Positions 16,840 through 25,187 of a stretch of DNA of 64,000 bases are shown here, in pieces (position 1 is the first letter of the stretch; each line of letters opens with the position of its first letter). The DNA comes from Steroidobacter agaridevorans (lineage in GTDB: Bacteria > Pseudomonadota > Gammaproteobacteria > Steroidobacterales > Steroidobacteraceae), in assembly GCF_009932555.1 (NCBI RefSeq), contig NZ_BLJO01000002.1, positions 21,379 through 85,378 of the forward strand, given 5' to 3'. Made by a program: the position numbers and the translations under genes. Below the pieces are notes generated by a model. It made no database searches, had not been told where the DNA came from, and worked only from the letters and a program-made list of their open reading frames with translations.

Positions 16840-18513
16840 ATGAGCGATCCAATGTTGACCCGTTGCCACCCTCGCGCGCGCGCCATGGTGGCGTTAGGTG
16901 GCGTTGTGTTGATGTTGGCTGGACCCGTGCGTGCCGATGAGCCGGCGTACGACTATGACCTCGTGATCCGCAACGGCCGAGTGCTCGACGGCCAGGGCAA
17001 TCCGTGGGTGCGCGCGGACCTCGCTATCAAAGAGGGTCGTTTCGCCAGGATCGGTCATGTGCAGGGACGAGGCCGCCGCGAGATCGACGCGTCCAGCCAC
17101 TATGTCTCACCGGGTTGGATCGACATGATGGACCAGTCGAGCGAGGTACTGTTGAAGAACGGCCTCGCCGAAAACAAATTACGGCAGGGTGTTACAACGG
17201 CGATTGCGGGAGAGGGCGGCACGCCGGTGCCCTCGGCACAGGTGGCCGACTATCTATCCCAGCTCCAGACTCAAGGCATCTCGCTCAACTTTGGCACGTA
17301 CTACGGCGCGGGTCAGGCGCGCATCGAAGTGATGGGCGACGTCGCCGGCAAGCCCACCGATGCGCAGATGACAGAGATGAAGGCGCATGTGGCCGAAGCG
17401 ATGCGCGCCGGCGCCATGGGCATCGCCACCGCACTGATCTATCCCCCTTACAGCTTTCAGAGTACCGAGGAGCTGATCGAGCTCGCGCGCGTCGCCGCGC
17501 AGTATGGCGGCATCTACGCGAGCCACATGCGTGATGAGAGCGCAAAGCTGCTGGATGCCATTGGCGAGTCGATCGAGATCGGCGAGAAGTCGGGCATTCA
17601 AGTGGAGATCTTCCACTTCAAGGGCGCTTACGCACCGGGCTGGGGCAAGCTCGTGCCCGAAGGAGGCCGACTGATCGAGGCTGCGCGAGCGCGGGGCGTC
17701 GACATTGCCGCAGACATGTATGTCTACCCGGCCGGTGGCACGGGCCTGGAGATCACCGTGCCCAGTTGGGTGTTCGAGCAGGGGCTCGAGCAAGCGGTGC
17801 AACGCCTGAAGGATCCGAAGATCCGCGAGCGTTTGAAAAAGGAAGTGGCCGCGGGCTCGCAGCCTGGTTGGTCGAACCTCGTCGAGGCCGCCGGTGGTTG
17901 GCAGGGCGTCGTGCTCGCCAATCCATTCAACGAGCGCTACGAGCGCTACCGCAACCGCAGTCTCGCAGACATCGGCAAGCAATTGGGCAAAGATCCGGCG
18001 GACGTTGCTTGGGACATGGTGCTCGAGGCGCTGCCGAATCGTGCCTATGCCCTTTATTTCATGATGAGTGAGCCCGACATCGAGACGGCGCTCAGGTTCC
18101 CGTGGATGAGCATTGGCAGCGATGCGGGCGCAGCCGAGAAGCCGGGCGAGATGGATGCCATCGGCTTGCCTCATCCGCGGGCCTATGGGAACGCCGCGCG
18201 TGTCATCGCGGAGTACGTGAAGAAGCGCCACGTCCTTACTCTCGAGGATGCTGTGCGCAAGATGACCTCCTGGCCGGCGACACGCATGCGACTGTACGAC
18301 CGTGGAGCGATTCGAGAAGGCCTGAAAGCCGACGTGACCATCTTCGACTACGAGCGCATCGACGACGTTGCAAGCTTCGAGAATCCCATGGGGTCTCCGA
18401 CCGGCATCGATTACGTGCTCGTGAATGGTCAGCTGGTCATCGACCAGGGGCGCCATACCGGCGCAATGCCGGGTAGCGTACTGCGCGGCGGTGGTTATCA
18501 CGGGCAGAAGTAG
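16840..18513 (+). CDS. Exported N-acyl-D-amino-acid deacylase-like amidohydrolase
   Basis: The 557-residue product has a signal peptide and the two-part TIM-barrel/beta-sandwich layout of D-aminoacylases (COG3653): DLVIRNGRVLDGQGNP, SPGWIDMMDQ, GVTTAIAGEGG, YASHMRDE, IFHFK and the C-terminal ADVTIFD strand. The usual H-x-H after PGFID is missing (SPGWIDMMDQSS), and the bridging Cys is replaced in AGEGG, while the two later His ligands (ASHMRDE, EIFHFK) remain. It may bind a single metal or act on another amide. CAGGAA precedes ATG 16840 by 9 bases. It is the last gene of the run begun by TonB receptor 1. Confidence 0.8.
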   Translation: MSDPMLTRCHPRARAMVALGGVVLMLAGPVRADEPAYDYDLVIRNGRVLDGQGNPWVRADLAIKEGRFARIGHVQGRGRREIDASSHYVSPGWIDMMDQSSEVLLKNGLAENKLRQGVTTAIAGEGGTPVPSAQVADYLSQLQTQGISLNFGTYYGAGQARIEVMGDVAGKPTDAQMTEMKAHVAEAMRAGAMGIATALIYPPYSFQSTEELIELARVAAQYGGIYASHMRDESAKLLDAIGESIEIGEKSGIQVEIFHFKGAYAPGWGKLVPEGGRLIEAARARGVDIAADMYVYPAGGTGLEITVPSWVFEQGLEQAVQRLKDPKIRERLKKEVAAGSQPGWSNLVEAAGGWQGVVLANPFNERYERYRNRSLADIGKQLGKDPADVAWDMVLEALPNRAYALYFMMSEPDIETALRFPWMSIGSDAGAAEKPGEMDAIGLPHPRAYGNAARVIAEYVKKRHVLTLEDAVRKMTSWPATRMRLYDRGAIREGLKADVTIFDYERIDDVASFENPMGSPTGIDYVLVNGQLVIDQGRHTGAMPGSVLRGGGYHGQK

Positions 18514-18550
18514 CACGGCCTCGCTGGGGCGAGAGCGCCGTTGACTGTAG

Positions 18551-18597
18551 TTTCTCCAATAAGAGAAATTTTTGACTAATAGGACTTTAACGTCCTA
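18551..18597 (+). promoter_or_regulatory. Two short inverted repeats before TonB receptor 2
   Basis: TTTCTC-N6-GAGAAA (18551-18568) and TAGGAC-N6-GTCCTA (18580-18597) stand one after the other in an AT-rich stretch between the amidohydrolase stop and the receptor start. TTGACT occurs at 18541-18546 and 18572-18577 as possible -35 boxes, without a convincing -10. The TTTCT/AGAAA arms resemble those of the operator at 10507 but with shorter spacing. Confidence 0.4.
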
Positions 18598-18631
18598 ACC
18601 TAGCCTCAAACAAACATCACGGGGATTGGCC

Positions 18632-21403
18632 ATGGGCGACGATTCAACGCGTTCTCTGGTTCGCGCGGCTCTTGGTTTGACGCTGGTCTTTGGTGGCGAA
18701 TTTGCTTTAGCGGCGGAGTCGCCTGCGGGCGGCTCCGCCGATCCGGGTGACACGCTCGAAGAGCTGACGGTGACTGGCTCGCGCATCGAGCACAGCGGTT
18801 TCCAGGCACCCACGCCGGTTTCGGTCCTCGACGCCTCGCAGGTGGAGCAGCGCGGGGCCACAAATATCGCCAATGTGATCAACGAAATCCCGGCCTTCAC
18901 CGGTACGATCACGCCGGCATCCACGGGCCTGAACAGTCGCCAGAACGGCATCAACGCAGTGGATCTGCGCGGCCTCGGCACCAATCGCAATCTGGTGTTG
19001 TTGAATGGTCGGCGCGGAACGCCGTTTGATGAGTTTGGCAACGTCGATTTGAACGCCGTGCCGTCGCTTGCGATCGGGCGCGTCGAAGTGGTGACCGGTG
19101 GCGCCTCGGCGGCCTGGGGCTCCGATGCCATTTCCGGTGTGGTGAACTTGATCTACGACGATGAGCTCGAGGGCTTCAAGTTCAATGGCCAATACGGACA
19201 GTCCGAGCATGGCGATGCCGAAGACACTCGCCTTGCGGCGGCGTGGGGAGCCTCGCTCAATAGCGGCAGTGGCCATTTCCTGCTTGCTGCCGACTACAAC
19301 AAGAACGAAGGCGTGCCCGAAGGGCGCGATCGCGATTGGCAGCGTCGCAGTCCCGCGCTCGTCAGCAATCCAGCCGATACCGGCCCGAACGACGGCATTC
19401 CTCAATTTTTGATTCGCGACAATGCCGTGCTGTTCATCGGCTCGCCGAATGGCGTCACGTTGCCCGACGTGACTGGCACTGCAGTCGACAATCTCGAGTT
19501 TTTCTCGAATGGCACGGCCCAGACCAGACAACTTGGCCAAGTCATGGACAACTTCATGATCGGCGGCAGCGGCTCGAGACTCGGCGATCGCAGCGCCATC
19601 TTCATTCCTACCGAACGTTTCAACATCCTCGCGACGTTTCGGCACGACATTGGCGAGAGCACCGAAGCGTTCGTCGAGACGAGCTTCGCGCAGTCGAAGT
19701 CGAGCGGCAAGTTAGTGGACGCGTTTTCGTTCGGCGAGGTCGTGATCATGCCGGACAACCCGTATCTGCCCGCGAGCGTGGCGGCGCTCGGCGAGGCCTT
19801 CCCGCTGTTCCGCACGTTCGAGGAAATCCCGCCGATCACCTCGGAATCCAAGAACGACAACGTGCGCTTCGTCGCGGGGCTCCGAGGCGACTTCGGCAAC
19901 TCATTCAAATGGAATGCATCTGGCCAGTACGGCCGGACCAAGTTCTCCAACGAGCAGCCGCAGAACCTGCTCGTCGGAAATTTGATCCTTGCGGCCGATG
20001 CCGTGCGCGATCCGGTCAGCGGCAACATCGTCTGCCGCGCCAATCTGAATGGAGCAAACGGAGCGCCGGGCTGCGTGCCCATCAATCTGTTCGGCAAGGG
20101 TTCGCCGAGTGCCGCGGCACTCGACTACGTCACCGACCGGGGCACGTCCGACACCGAGATCAAGCAGAGCGTGTTCATGGCTGACGTGAGCGGCGAGCTG
20201 TTCGAGGCGTGGGCGGGACCGCTGCTGGGGACGTTCGGCGTCGAGTATCGCAAGGAACAGCTCGATCGCGTCGTCAATGCGCCCAACGAGAACGACGAGT
20301 TCCTCATCGTCAATGCGAAGCCGCTCAACGGTGAGTTCACGGCCAAAGAGGGTTTCGTGGAATTCGCGCTGCCCATGCTCAAGACGGACCGGCAGACGCT
20401 GGATCTGAACGCGGCCGCGCGCGTCACGGACTACAGTACCGTGGGCAGCGTGACGACGTGGAAGGCCGGTCTCGTGTACTCGCCGGTGGAATCCTTGCGC
20501 TTGCGCGGGTCGATCTCTCGCGATATCCGCGCGCCCAGCATCGGTGAAACTTTTGTCGAAACCGTTCTGCTGTTCGGCAATATCACCAATCCATTCCTGC
20601 CGGGCTCGCCGACTGAGTTCGTTGAAACGCCGACGCTGGGTAATGCCGAGTTGACGGAGGAAACCGCGAAGACGACGACGTTCGGCGCTGTGTATTCAGC
20701 GGGCGGCTTCCGTGCGTCCGTCGACTGGTATCACATCGACCTGACGGACACGATCGGTGTCCTCGCGCCGCAGAGTGTCGTGAACCGATGCTTTGCCGGC
20801 GAGACCTCGCTGTGCGATCTGATCGCGTTCAACCCCGACGGCAGCATCGATTCGATCGCCGGCAAGAACCTGAACCTCGGTGCTTTCGATTTGGAAGGCA
20901 TCGACGCGGAGTTGCGCTACAGCCAGCCGCTCGGCAATGGCGATCTGAGTGTCGGTGTGATCGCAAGCTATCTCATTCACAAGGAGATCGCGCCCTCCGG
21001 CGGCGCGCCGCTCGACACTGCGGGCGAGGTCGGAACGGCATCCGGCTACGGCACGCCAGATTTCAAAGCAACGCTCAGCGTCGGCTACGATATCGGCGAC
21101 TTGGGCGCGTTCGCACAAGTGCGTTACATCGGTTCGGGTGTTTACGATGCAACGTATGGGCCGGAAGAGCTGTCGGCGGCGGAGAATGACATTGGTGCGA
21201 TCACCTACGTCGATCTCTCTGCCAACTACAACCTGTCGAGGCTCGGTTACGGCGACGTGCAGGTTTTCGCGGGCGTCGACAACGTGCTCGATAAGGACCC
21301 GCCGGTCATCCCGCTCAACTTCATATCCAACTTCGCCACGAATGGCTCGCATTATGACGTCATCGGGCGGAAGTACTACGTGGGGGCGCGGGTAAGATTC
21401 TAG
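18632..21403 (+). CDS. TonB-dependent outer-membrane receptor 2
   Basis: The 923-residue receptor has a signal peptide ending near ALAAES, a TonB box-like EELTVTGSRI, a plug with LRGLGTNRNLVLLNGRR and VTGGASAAWGSDAISGVVN, and a barrel ending KYYVGARVRF. It is the same subfamily as receptor 1. ATG 18632 is preferred over TTG 18626 because GGGGA lies 7 bases before it. It stops 13 bp from the end of the converging D-aminoacylase gene. Its position among D-amino-acid enzymes suggests it takes up a related peptide ligand. Confidence 0.9.
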   Translation: MGDDSTRSLVRAALGLTLVFGGEFALAAESPAGGSADPGDTLEELTVTGSRIEHSGFQAPTPVSVLDASQVEQRGATNIANVINEIPAFTGTITPASTGLNSRQNGINAVDLRGLGTNRNLVLLNGRRGTPFDEFGNVDLNAVPSLAIGRVEVVTGGASAAWGSDAISGVVNLIYDDELEGFKFNGQYGQSEHGDAEDTRLAAAWGASLNSGSGHFLLAADYNKNEGVPEGRDRDWQRRSPALVSNPADTGPNDGIPQFLIRDNAVLFIGSPNGVTLPDVTGTAVDNLEFFSNGTAQTRQLGQVMDNFMIGGSGSRLGDRSAIFIPTERFNILATFRHDIGESTEAFVETSFAQSKSSGKLVDAFSFGEVVIMPDNPYLPASVAALGEAFPLFRTFEEIPPITSESKNDNVRFVAGLRGDFGNSFKWNASGQYGRTKFSNEQPQNLLVGNLILAADAVRDPVSGNIVCRANLNGANGAPGCVPINLFGKGSPSAAALDYVTDRGTSDTEIKQSVFMADVSGELFEAWAGPLLGTFGVEYRKEQLDRVVNAPNENDEFLIVNAKPLNGEFTAKEGFVEFALPMLKTDRQTLDLNAAARVTDYSTVGSVTTWKAGLVYSPVESLRLRGSISRDIRAPSIGETFVETVLLFGNITNPFLPGSPTEFVETPTLGNAELTEETAKTTTFGAVYSAGGFRASVDWYHIDLTDTIGVLAPQSVVNRCFAGETSLCDLIAFNPDGSIDSIAGKNLNLGAFDLEGIDAELRYSQPLGNGDLSVGVIASYLIHKEIAPSGGAPLDTAGEVGTASGYGTPDFKATLSVGYDIGDLGAFAQVRYIGSGVYDATYGPEELSAAENDIGAITYVDLSANYNLSRLGYGDVQVFAGVDNVLDKDPPVIPLNFISNFATNGSHYDVIGRKYYVGARVRF

Positions 21404-21416
21404 GAGAAGGGGCGAG

Positions 21417-22868
21417 TCATCTCGCCACTTCATTGTGTCGATCGGAGACGACGCTCTTACCGGGTGACACGTTCGGCACGAGCGAGCCTTTGTCGATCAC
21501 CAGCACGCCGTTCACCACGACGAATCGCATACCGGTACTGCGCTCGCCGGGTTGCGCATAAGTGGCCCGGTCTTGCACCGTCGCCGGATCGAACACGACG
21601 ATATCCGCGTCCGCGCCTTCCTGGATCCGGCCTTTGCGCCGGGCCGCCGCGGTCGCCTTCTCGAGCCGCTGCGCCGGCATCAAACTCATTTTGCGGATCG
21701 CATCCATGAGGCTGATGGTTCGCAGTTCGCGAACGTAGCGCGCGAGAACGTTGCTGTAGGTGCCAGCATTGCGCGGGTGGCCCATGTCACCGTCGCTTGC
21801 GATCGATGTGAGCGGGTGGGCGATCACGGCATCGACGACTTCCTGACGGTTGACGAACAACACCACGGGCAAGGAATCTGGCGAGGCGTGCAACTCATCA
21901 AAGCGCTCTTTGGTCAGGCGCTCACCGGTGTCTGGCAGCATCAAGGAGTCATAGCCGATGCCGAATTTTTCCTGCCAGCCCGGATTGAAGAGCGCGGAGT
22001 TGATGGCGGTCATGCCGGCGACGTACGGATACGCCTCGGCCGTTACATCGAGGCCGCGTGCTTTCGCGCCGGCCACCATGGCAAGGCATTCGGGAACGTC
22101 GGCCAGGCACGTCGAGTTGATATGCACGATCTGAAGAGCGGCGCCAGTCACCGCCGCAGCGCCAATGACTTCGCTCACGGATTCGATGCTGGAGCCGGGT
22201 TCTTTTCGACCGACACTGCGGATATGCGTGAATACCGGCACGTTGCGGCTCGCGGCCGACTGGAAGATATGAATGATCTCCTGGCGCGTCGCGCCCGGCA
22301 CGTATTGAATGCCCATGCCGATGCCGAGCGCGCCAGCGTCGATCTCGCTGGCGAGACGAGCCTGCATCTGAGCGACTTGATCGGCGGTCGCGGGGTCGTT
22401 CGTTGCAGGTCCGCTCGCCGGGATCAGGTCGGTCCCTGACAGTGGTGCGCCGAGCGCGGCGGCGCGCGCCGCGGCGTGACTTGCAGTCGTCCCATAGTTG
22501 ATCAGTGAACGGCCCGACTTGCGCGCCAGGAACGCTTTGACGTCCGGCGCCCCGATCTCCATTTCGAGGCCGCTCGTGACGCCGTCGAAGGCTTTGAGCA
22601 CGCCGGAAGCTTCATCCTGCCCATGCTGATGCAGATCGATGAAACCTGGCGCTACGACCAGTCCTCGCGCATCCAGAGTGCGTGTACCCGTGAGCGGCTC
22701 GGCAGAGATGCGCGCGATGCGGCCTTCGTTGATGCCAACGTGCAGGGTGGCATCCAGTCCGGTCTCAGGATCGAGCACCCGTCCACCGCGAATGACCAGG
22801 TCGTAAGGGGCGCTCCAAACGAGGGCCGGGGCTAAGGTTGTCGCCATCGCGACGATCAAATGTTTCAT
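21417..22868 (-). CDS. Exported D-aminoacylase (N-acyl-D-amino-acid deacylase)
   Basis: The 483-residue product begins with a signal peptide (MKHLIVAMATTLAPALVWS) and has the amidohydrolase layout DLVIRGGRVLDPETGLD, the metal motif H-x-H in PGFIDLHQHGQDE, GVTSGLEMEIGA, FTHIRSVG, QIVHIN, an Asp motif SIASDGDMGHPR and the closing ADIVVFDP strand. It should remove the acyl group from N-acyl-D-amino acids or act on D-peptides. Unlike the gene at 16840, it keeps the H-x-H pair. GAGGAA precedes the ATG (complement of 22866-22868). It is transcribed away from the racemase/DUF1611 genes, with an operator copy (22962-22986) between. Confidence 0.85.
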   Translation of the reverse strand: MKHLIVAMATTLAPALVWSAPYDLVIRGGRVLDPETGLDATLHVGINEGRIARISAEPLTGTRTLDARGLVVAPGFIDLHQHGQDEASGVLKAFDGVTSGLEMEIGAPDVKAFLARKSGRSLINYGTTASHAAARAAALGAPLSGTDLIPASGPATNDPATADQVAQMQARLASEIDAGALGIGMGIQYVPGATRQEIIHIFQSAASRNVPVFTHIRSVGRKEPGSSIESVSEVIGAAAVTGAALQIVHINSTCLADVPECLAMVAGAKARGLDVTAEAYPYVAGMTAINSALFNPGWQEKFGIGYDSLMLPDTGERLTKERFDELHASPDSLPVVLFVNRQEVVDAVIAHPLTSIASDGDMGHPRNAGTYSNVLARYVRELRTISLMDAIRKMSLMPAQRLEKATAAARRKGRIQEGADADIVVFDPATVQDRATYAQPGERSTGMRFVVVNGVLVIDKGSLVPNVSPGKSVVSDRHNEVAR

Positions 22869-22951
22869 GCTATTCCTCTGCGATTCCTGCGAGCGTCTCA
22901 AGACTTCCTGCACTCCGGTCCGCCTCACACGATATAGCACTAAGAAGCGAG

Positions 22952-22997
22952 CCTTGGCAGAATTTCTATCGATCGCAGATAGAAATCGTGCATTGCC
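22952..22997 (+). promoter_or_regulatory. Operator copy 2 between divergent D-aminoacylase and racemase genes
   Basis: The inverted repeat ATTTCTATC-N7-GATAGAAAT lies at 22962-22986, inside a 46-bp stretch nearly identical to 10497-10542. To its right are TTGCCT (22993-22998) and TATAAA (23017-23022). To its left, read leftwards, a TATATC-like -10 lies at 22931-22936 for the minus-strand D-aminoacylase. One site could thus control both directions. Confidence 0.72.
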
Positions 22998-23022
22998 TGC
23001 ATGGCGGCGCGCTCGCTATAAA
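22993..23022 (+). promoter_or_regulatory. Sigma-70-type promoter for the racemase/DUF1611/permease operon
   Basis: TTGCCT (22993-22998) and TATAAA (23017-23022) are 18 bp apart, exactly as at 10538-10567. The transcript would have a leader of roughly 100 nt before the racemase ATG. Confidence 0.58.
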
Positions 23023-23126
23023 ACCTTGGCTCCCGCGCAGATGGCGCGACGATGTGAACTGTGAAATGAGGACCATGAGTTGCATACGCATCGCCCCGAC
23101 CACGCGCCGTACTGTCGAATAGTGAG

Positions 23127-24140
23127 ATGACCATGAGCAGCACGATTCCGCTCAAGATGCAGGTTGAGATCGAGCGCCTGCGACTGAAATCGCCGTTCCG
23201 CATTGCCGGCTACACGTTCAATGAAGTGCCCGTGGCGGTGGTCACGTTGCACAGTGAGCGCGCCTGCGGTCGAGGCGAGGCCGCGGGCGTGTATTACTTG
23301 AATGACCCGCCGGAGCAGATCGTCCGCACGCTCGAGTCGCATCGTTCGACGATCGAGCGTGGCATCGATCGAGAACAGCTGCGGCAGTTGTTGCCATTGG
23401 GAGGCGCGCGCAATGCTATGGATTGCGCGCTGTGGGAACTCGAGGCGAGACATTCGGGAAAGCACGTGTGGACGCTGTGTGGGATCGATCAGGCTGTTCC
23501 AAGGATCACAACGTTCACGCTGAGCGCGGATGAACCGGCAGCGGTGTTGCGTTCAGCGGAGGCCTTGCCGCATGCACAGGCGCTGAAGCTCAAGCTCGAT
23601 GGCGATGTACAGATGGATAAAGAGCGCGTGCGTGTCGTGCGAAAGCTGCGCCCCGATGCATGGATCGGTGTGGACGCGAACCAAGGCTACACGCTGAAAA
23701 GCTTGAATGCGGCCATGCCGACGTTTGTGGAGGCAGGTGTGAAGCTGATCGAGCAACCTCTGCGGCGCGGCCATGAGGCCGAACTGGAGGGATTCGACAG
23801 TCCCATTCCTCTGGCGGCGGATGAGAGTGTGCAGGGGCTGACCGATGTGCCCGGCCTGGTGGGCCGTTTCCAGGTTGTGAACATCAAGCTGGATAAGTGC
23901 GGTGGGCTCACTGAAGCGCTCGCGATGGTCAGGGAGGCGCGACGGCTGGGGTTGCAAGTCATGGTGGGCAACATGATGGGAAGCAGCCTCGCCACGGCCC
24001 CGGCCTTCGTGGTCGCACAGTTGTGCGACTACGTGGATCTGGATGGTTCCGTATTTCTGGCGGAGGACCGGCGTCCCGGCGTGACGTACCAGGATGGCAA
24101 GGTGCATTGCCCGAGCAGCCTCTGGGGCGACGTGAAGTAA
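23127..24140 (+). CDS. Enolase-superfamily dipeptide epimerase / N-acetyl-D-glutamate racemase
   Basis: The 337-residue protein has the muconate-lactonising subgroup layout: K154-x-K156 in LKLKLDGD, metal ligands Asp in GVDANQG, Glu in LIEQPL and Asp in LAADES, and the second catalytic Lys in VNIKLDKCGG. This matches L-Ala-D/L-Glu epimerases (YcjG/YkfB) and also the DgcA racemases found beside DUF1611 genes. The next gene, 6 bp downstream, is DUF1611, so the racemase role in D-glutamate use is plausible. It has no signal peptide and is cytoplasmic. ATG 23127 and ATG 23133 are both possible; neither has a strong ribosome site. Confidence 0.82.
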   Translation: MTMSSTIPLKMQVEIERLRLKSPFRIAGYTFNEVPVAVVTLHSERACGRGEAAGVYYLNDPPEQIVRTLESHRSTIERGIDREQLRQLLPLGGARNAMDCALWELEARHSGKHVWTLCGIDQAVPRITTFTLSADEPAAVLRSAEALPHAQALKLKLDGDVQMDKERVRVVRKLRPDAWIGVDANQGYTLKSLNAAMPTFVEAGVKLIEQPLRRGHEAELEGFDSPIPLAADESVQGLTDVPGLVGRFQVVNIKLDKCGGLTEALAMVREARRLGLQVMVGNMMGSSLATAPAFVVAQLCDYVDLDGSVFLAEDRRPGVTYQDGKVHCPSSLWGDVK

Positions 24141-24146
24141 CAAACC

Positions 24147-25187
24147 ATGAACTCAATGACCGAACTCGCGACGACACTCGATCTGCCCCGGCCCTATCTG
24201 TTGTTCCTTGGCGATATTACCGAGCCGGGGTTTGCCAAGACTGCTTATGGCCTGCGGGACTGGGGACGCGAGCAATGTGTTGGCGAGCTGTCCTGTTCGC
24301 CCGACGCCGTCACGCTCGGCTTACCCAAGCTCACGCCGGCGCAGGCGCGCGCCCAGGGGGCGCGCTCGATGATCATCGGCGTCGCCAATGTCGGCGGACG
24401 CATTCTCGAGAGCTGGATGCCCTCGTTACTCGATGCGTTGGCGGCGGGGCTGGATCTGGTGGCAGGCATGCATACCCGGCTCGTCGACACGCCTGCCTTG
24501 GTTGCTGCTGCCGAGCGTCACGGGCGTCGGCTGATCGATGTGCGCACGCCGCCGCGCGGGATTCCGACCGCGACGGGTCGCAAGCGCAGTGGCAAGCGAC
24601 TCTTGGCAGTCGGAACAGATTGCGCGCTCGGCAAGAAATACACCGCGCTTGCGATCTGGAAAGCACTGAAGAAGCGCGGCGTGAGTGCGGATTTTCGTGC
24701 CACGGGGCAGACGGGCATCATGATCGCAGGCAGCGGCATGCCCATGGATGCGATCGTGTCGGACTTCGAGGCGGGCGCGGCGGAAGTATTGTCGCCGGGC
24801 GCATCGCCCGATCACTGGGACGTGATCGAAGGGCAGGGCTCGTTGTTTCATCCAGCGTACGCCGCGGTCTCGCTCGGTTTGTTACATGGCAGCCAGCCCG
24901 ATGTGATCGTGGTTTGTCACGAAGCAGGCCGCACTCATGTGCTGGGCTTGCCGGAGTACGCGCTGCCGAGCCTGGAGGAGACGATCGATCTGAACCTGCG
25001 ACTCGGTCGACGCACCAATCCCGCGATTCGCTGCGGCGGCATCAGCCTGAACACCTCGAAGTTGTCTGAGAGCGAGGCGCGTCGGTTGATGGCCTCGGAG
25101 AGCCGGCGGCTGGGCATGCCGGTCGCCGATCCCATTCGTGGCGGCGAAGAGTTCGAGCGCCTGCTCGACGCTTGCTTGCACGGCTGA
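24147..25187 (+). CDS. DUF1611 protein, probable D-glutamate N-acetyltransferase (DgcN-like)
   Basis: This 346-residue protein matches DUF1611: an N-terminal domain (GDITEPGFAKTAYGL, GVANVGGRI) and a P-loop-like C-terminal domain with GTDCALGKKYTAL at about residue 156 and ADFRATGQTGIMIAG. From memory, members paired with an enolase-superfamily racemase convert D-glutamate through its N-acetyl form to L-glutamate (DgcN/DgcA); older annotation simply calls it an NAD/ATP-binding protein. The gene overlaps the permease gene by TGATG and follows the racemase by 6 bp, so all three form one operon under operator copy 2. Confidence 0.8.
   Translation: MNSMTELATTLDLPRPYLLFLGDITEPGFAKTAYGLRDWGREQCVGELSCSPDAVTLGLPKLTPAQARAQGARSMIIGVANVGGRILESWMPSLLDALAAGLDLVAGMHTRLVDTPALVAAAERHGRRLIDVRTPPRGIPTATGRKRSGKRLLAVGTDCALGKKYTALAIWKALKKRGVSADFRATGQTGIMIAGSGMPMDAIVSDFEAGAAEVLSPGASPDHWDVIEGQGSLFHPAYAAVSLGLLHGSQPDVIVVCHEAGRTHVLGLPEYALPSLEETIDLNLRLGRRTNPAIRCGGISLNTSKLSESEARRLMASESRRLGMPVADPIRGGEEFERLLDACLHG

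Noticed and set aside
17254-18516. 420-codon minus-strand frame opposite the D-aminoacylase-like gene
   Set aside because: No motif and no ribosome site; the plus strand is a clear amidohydrolase.
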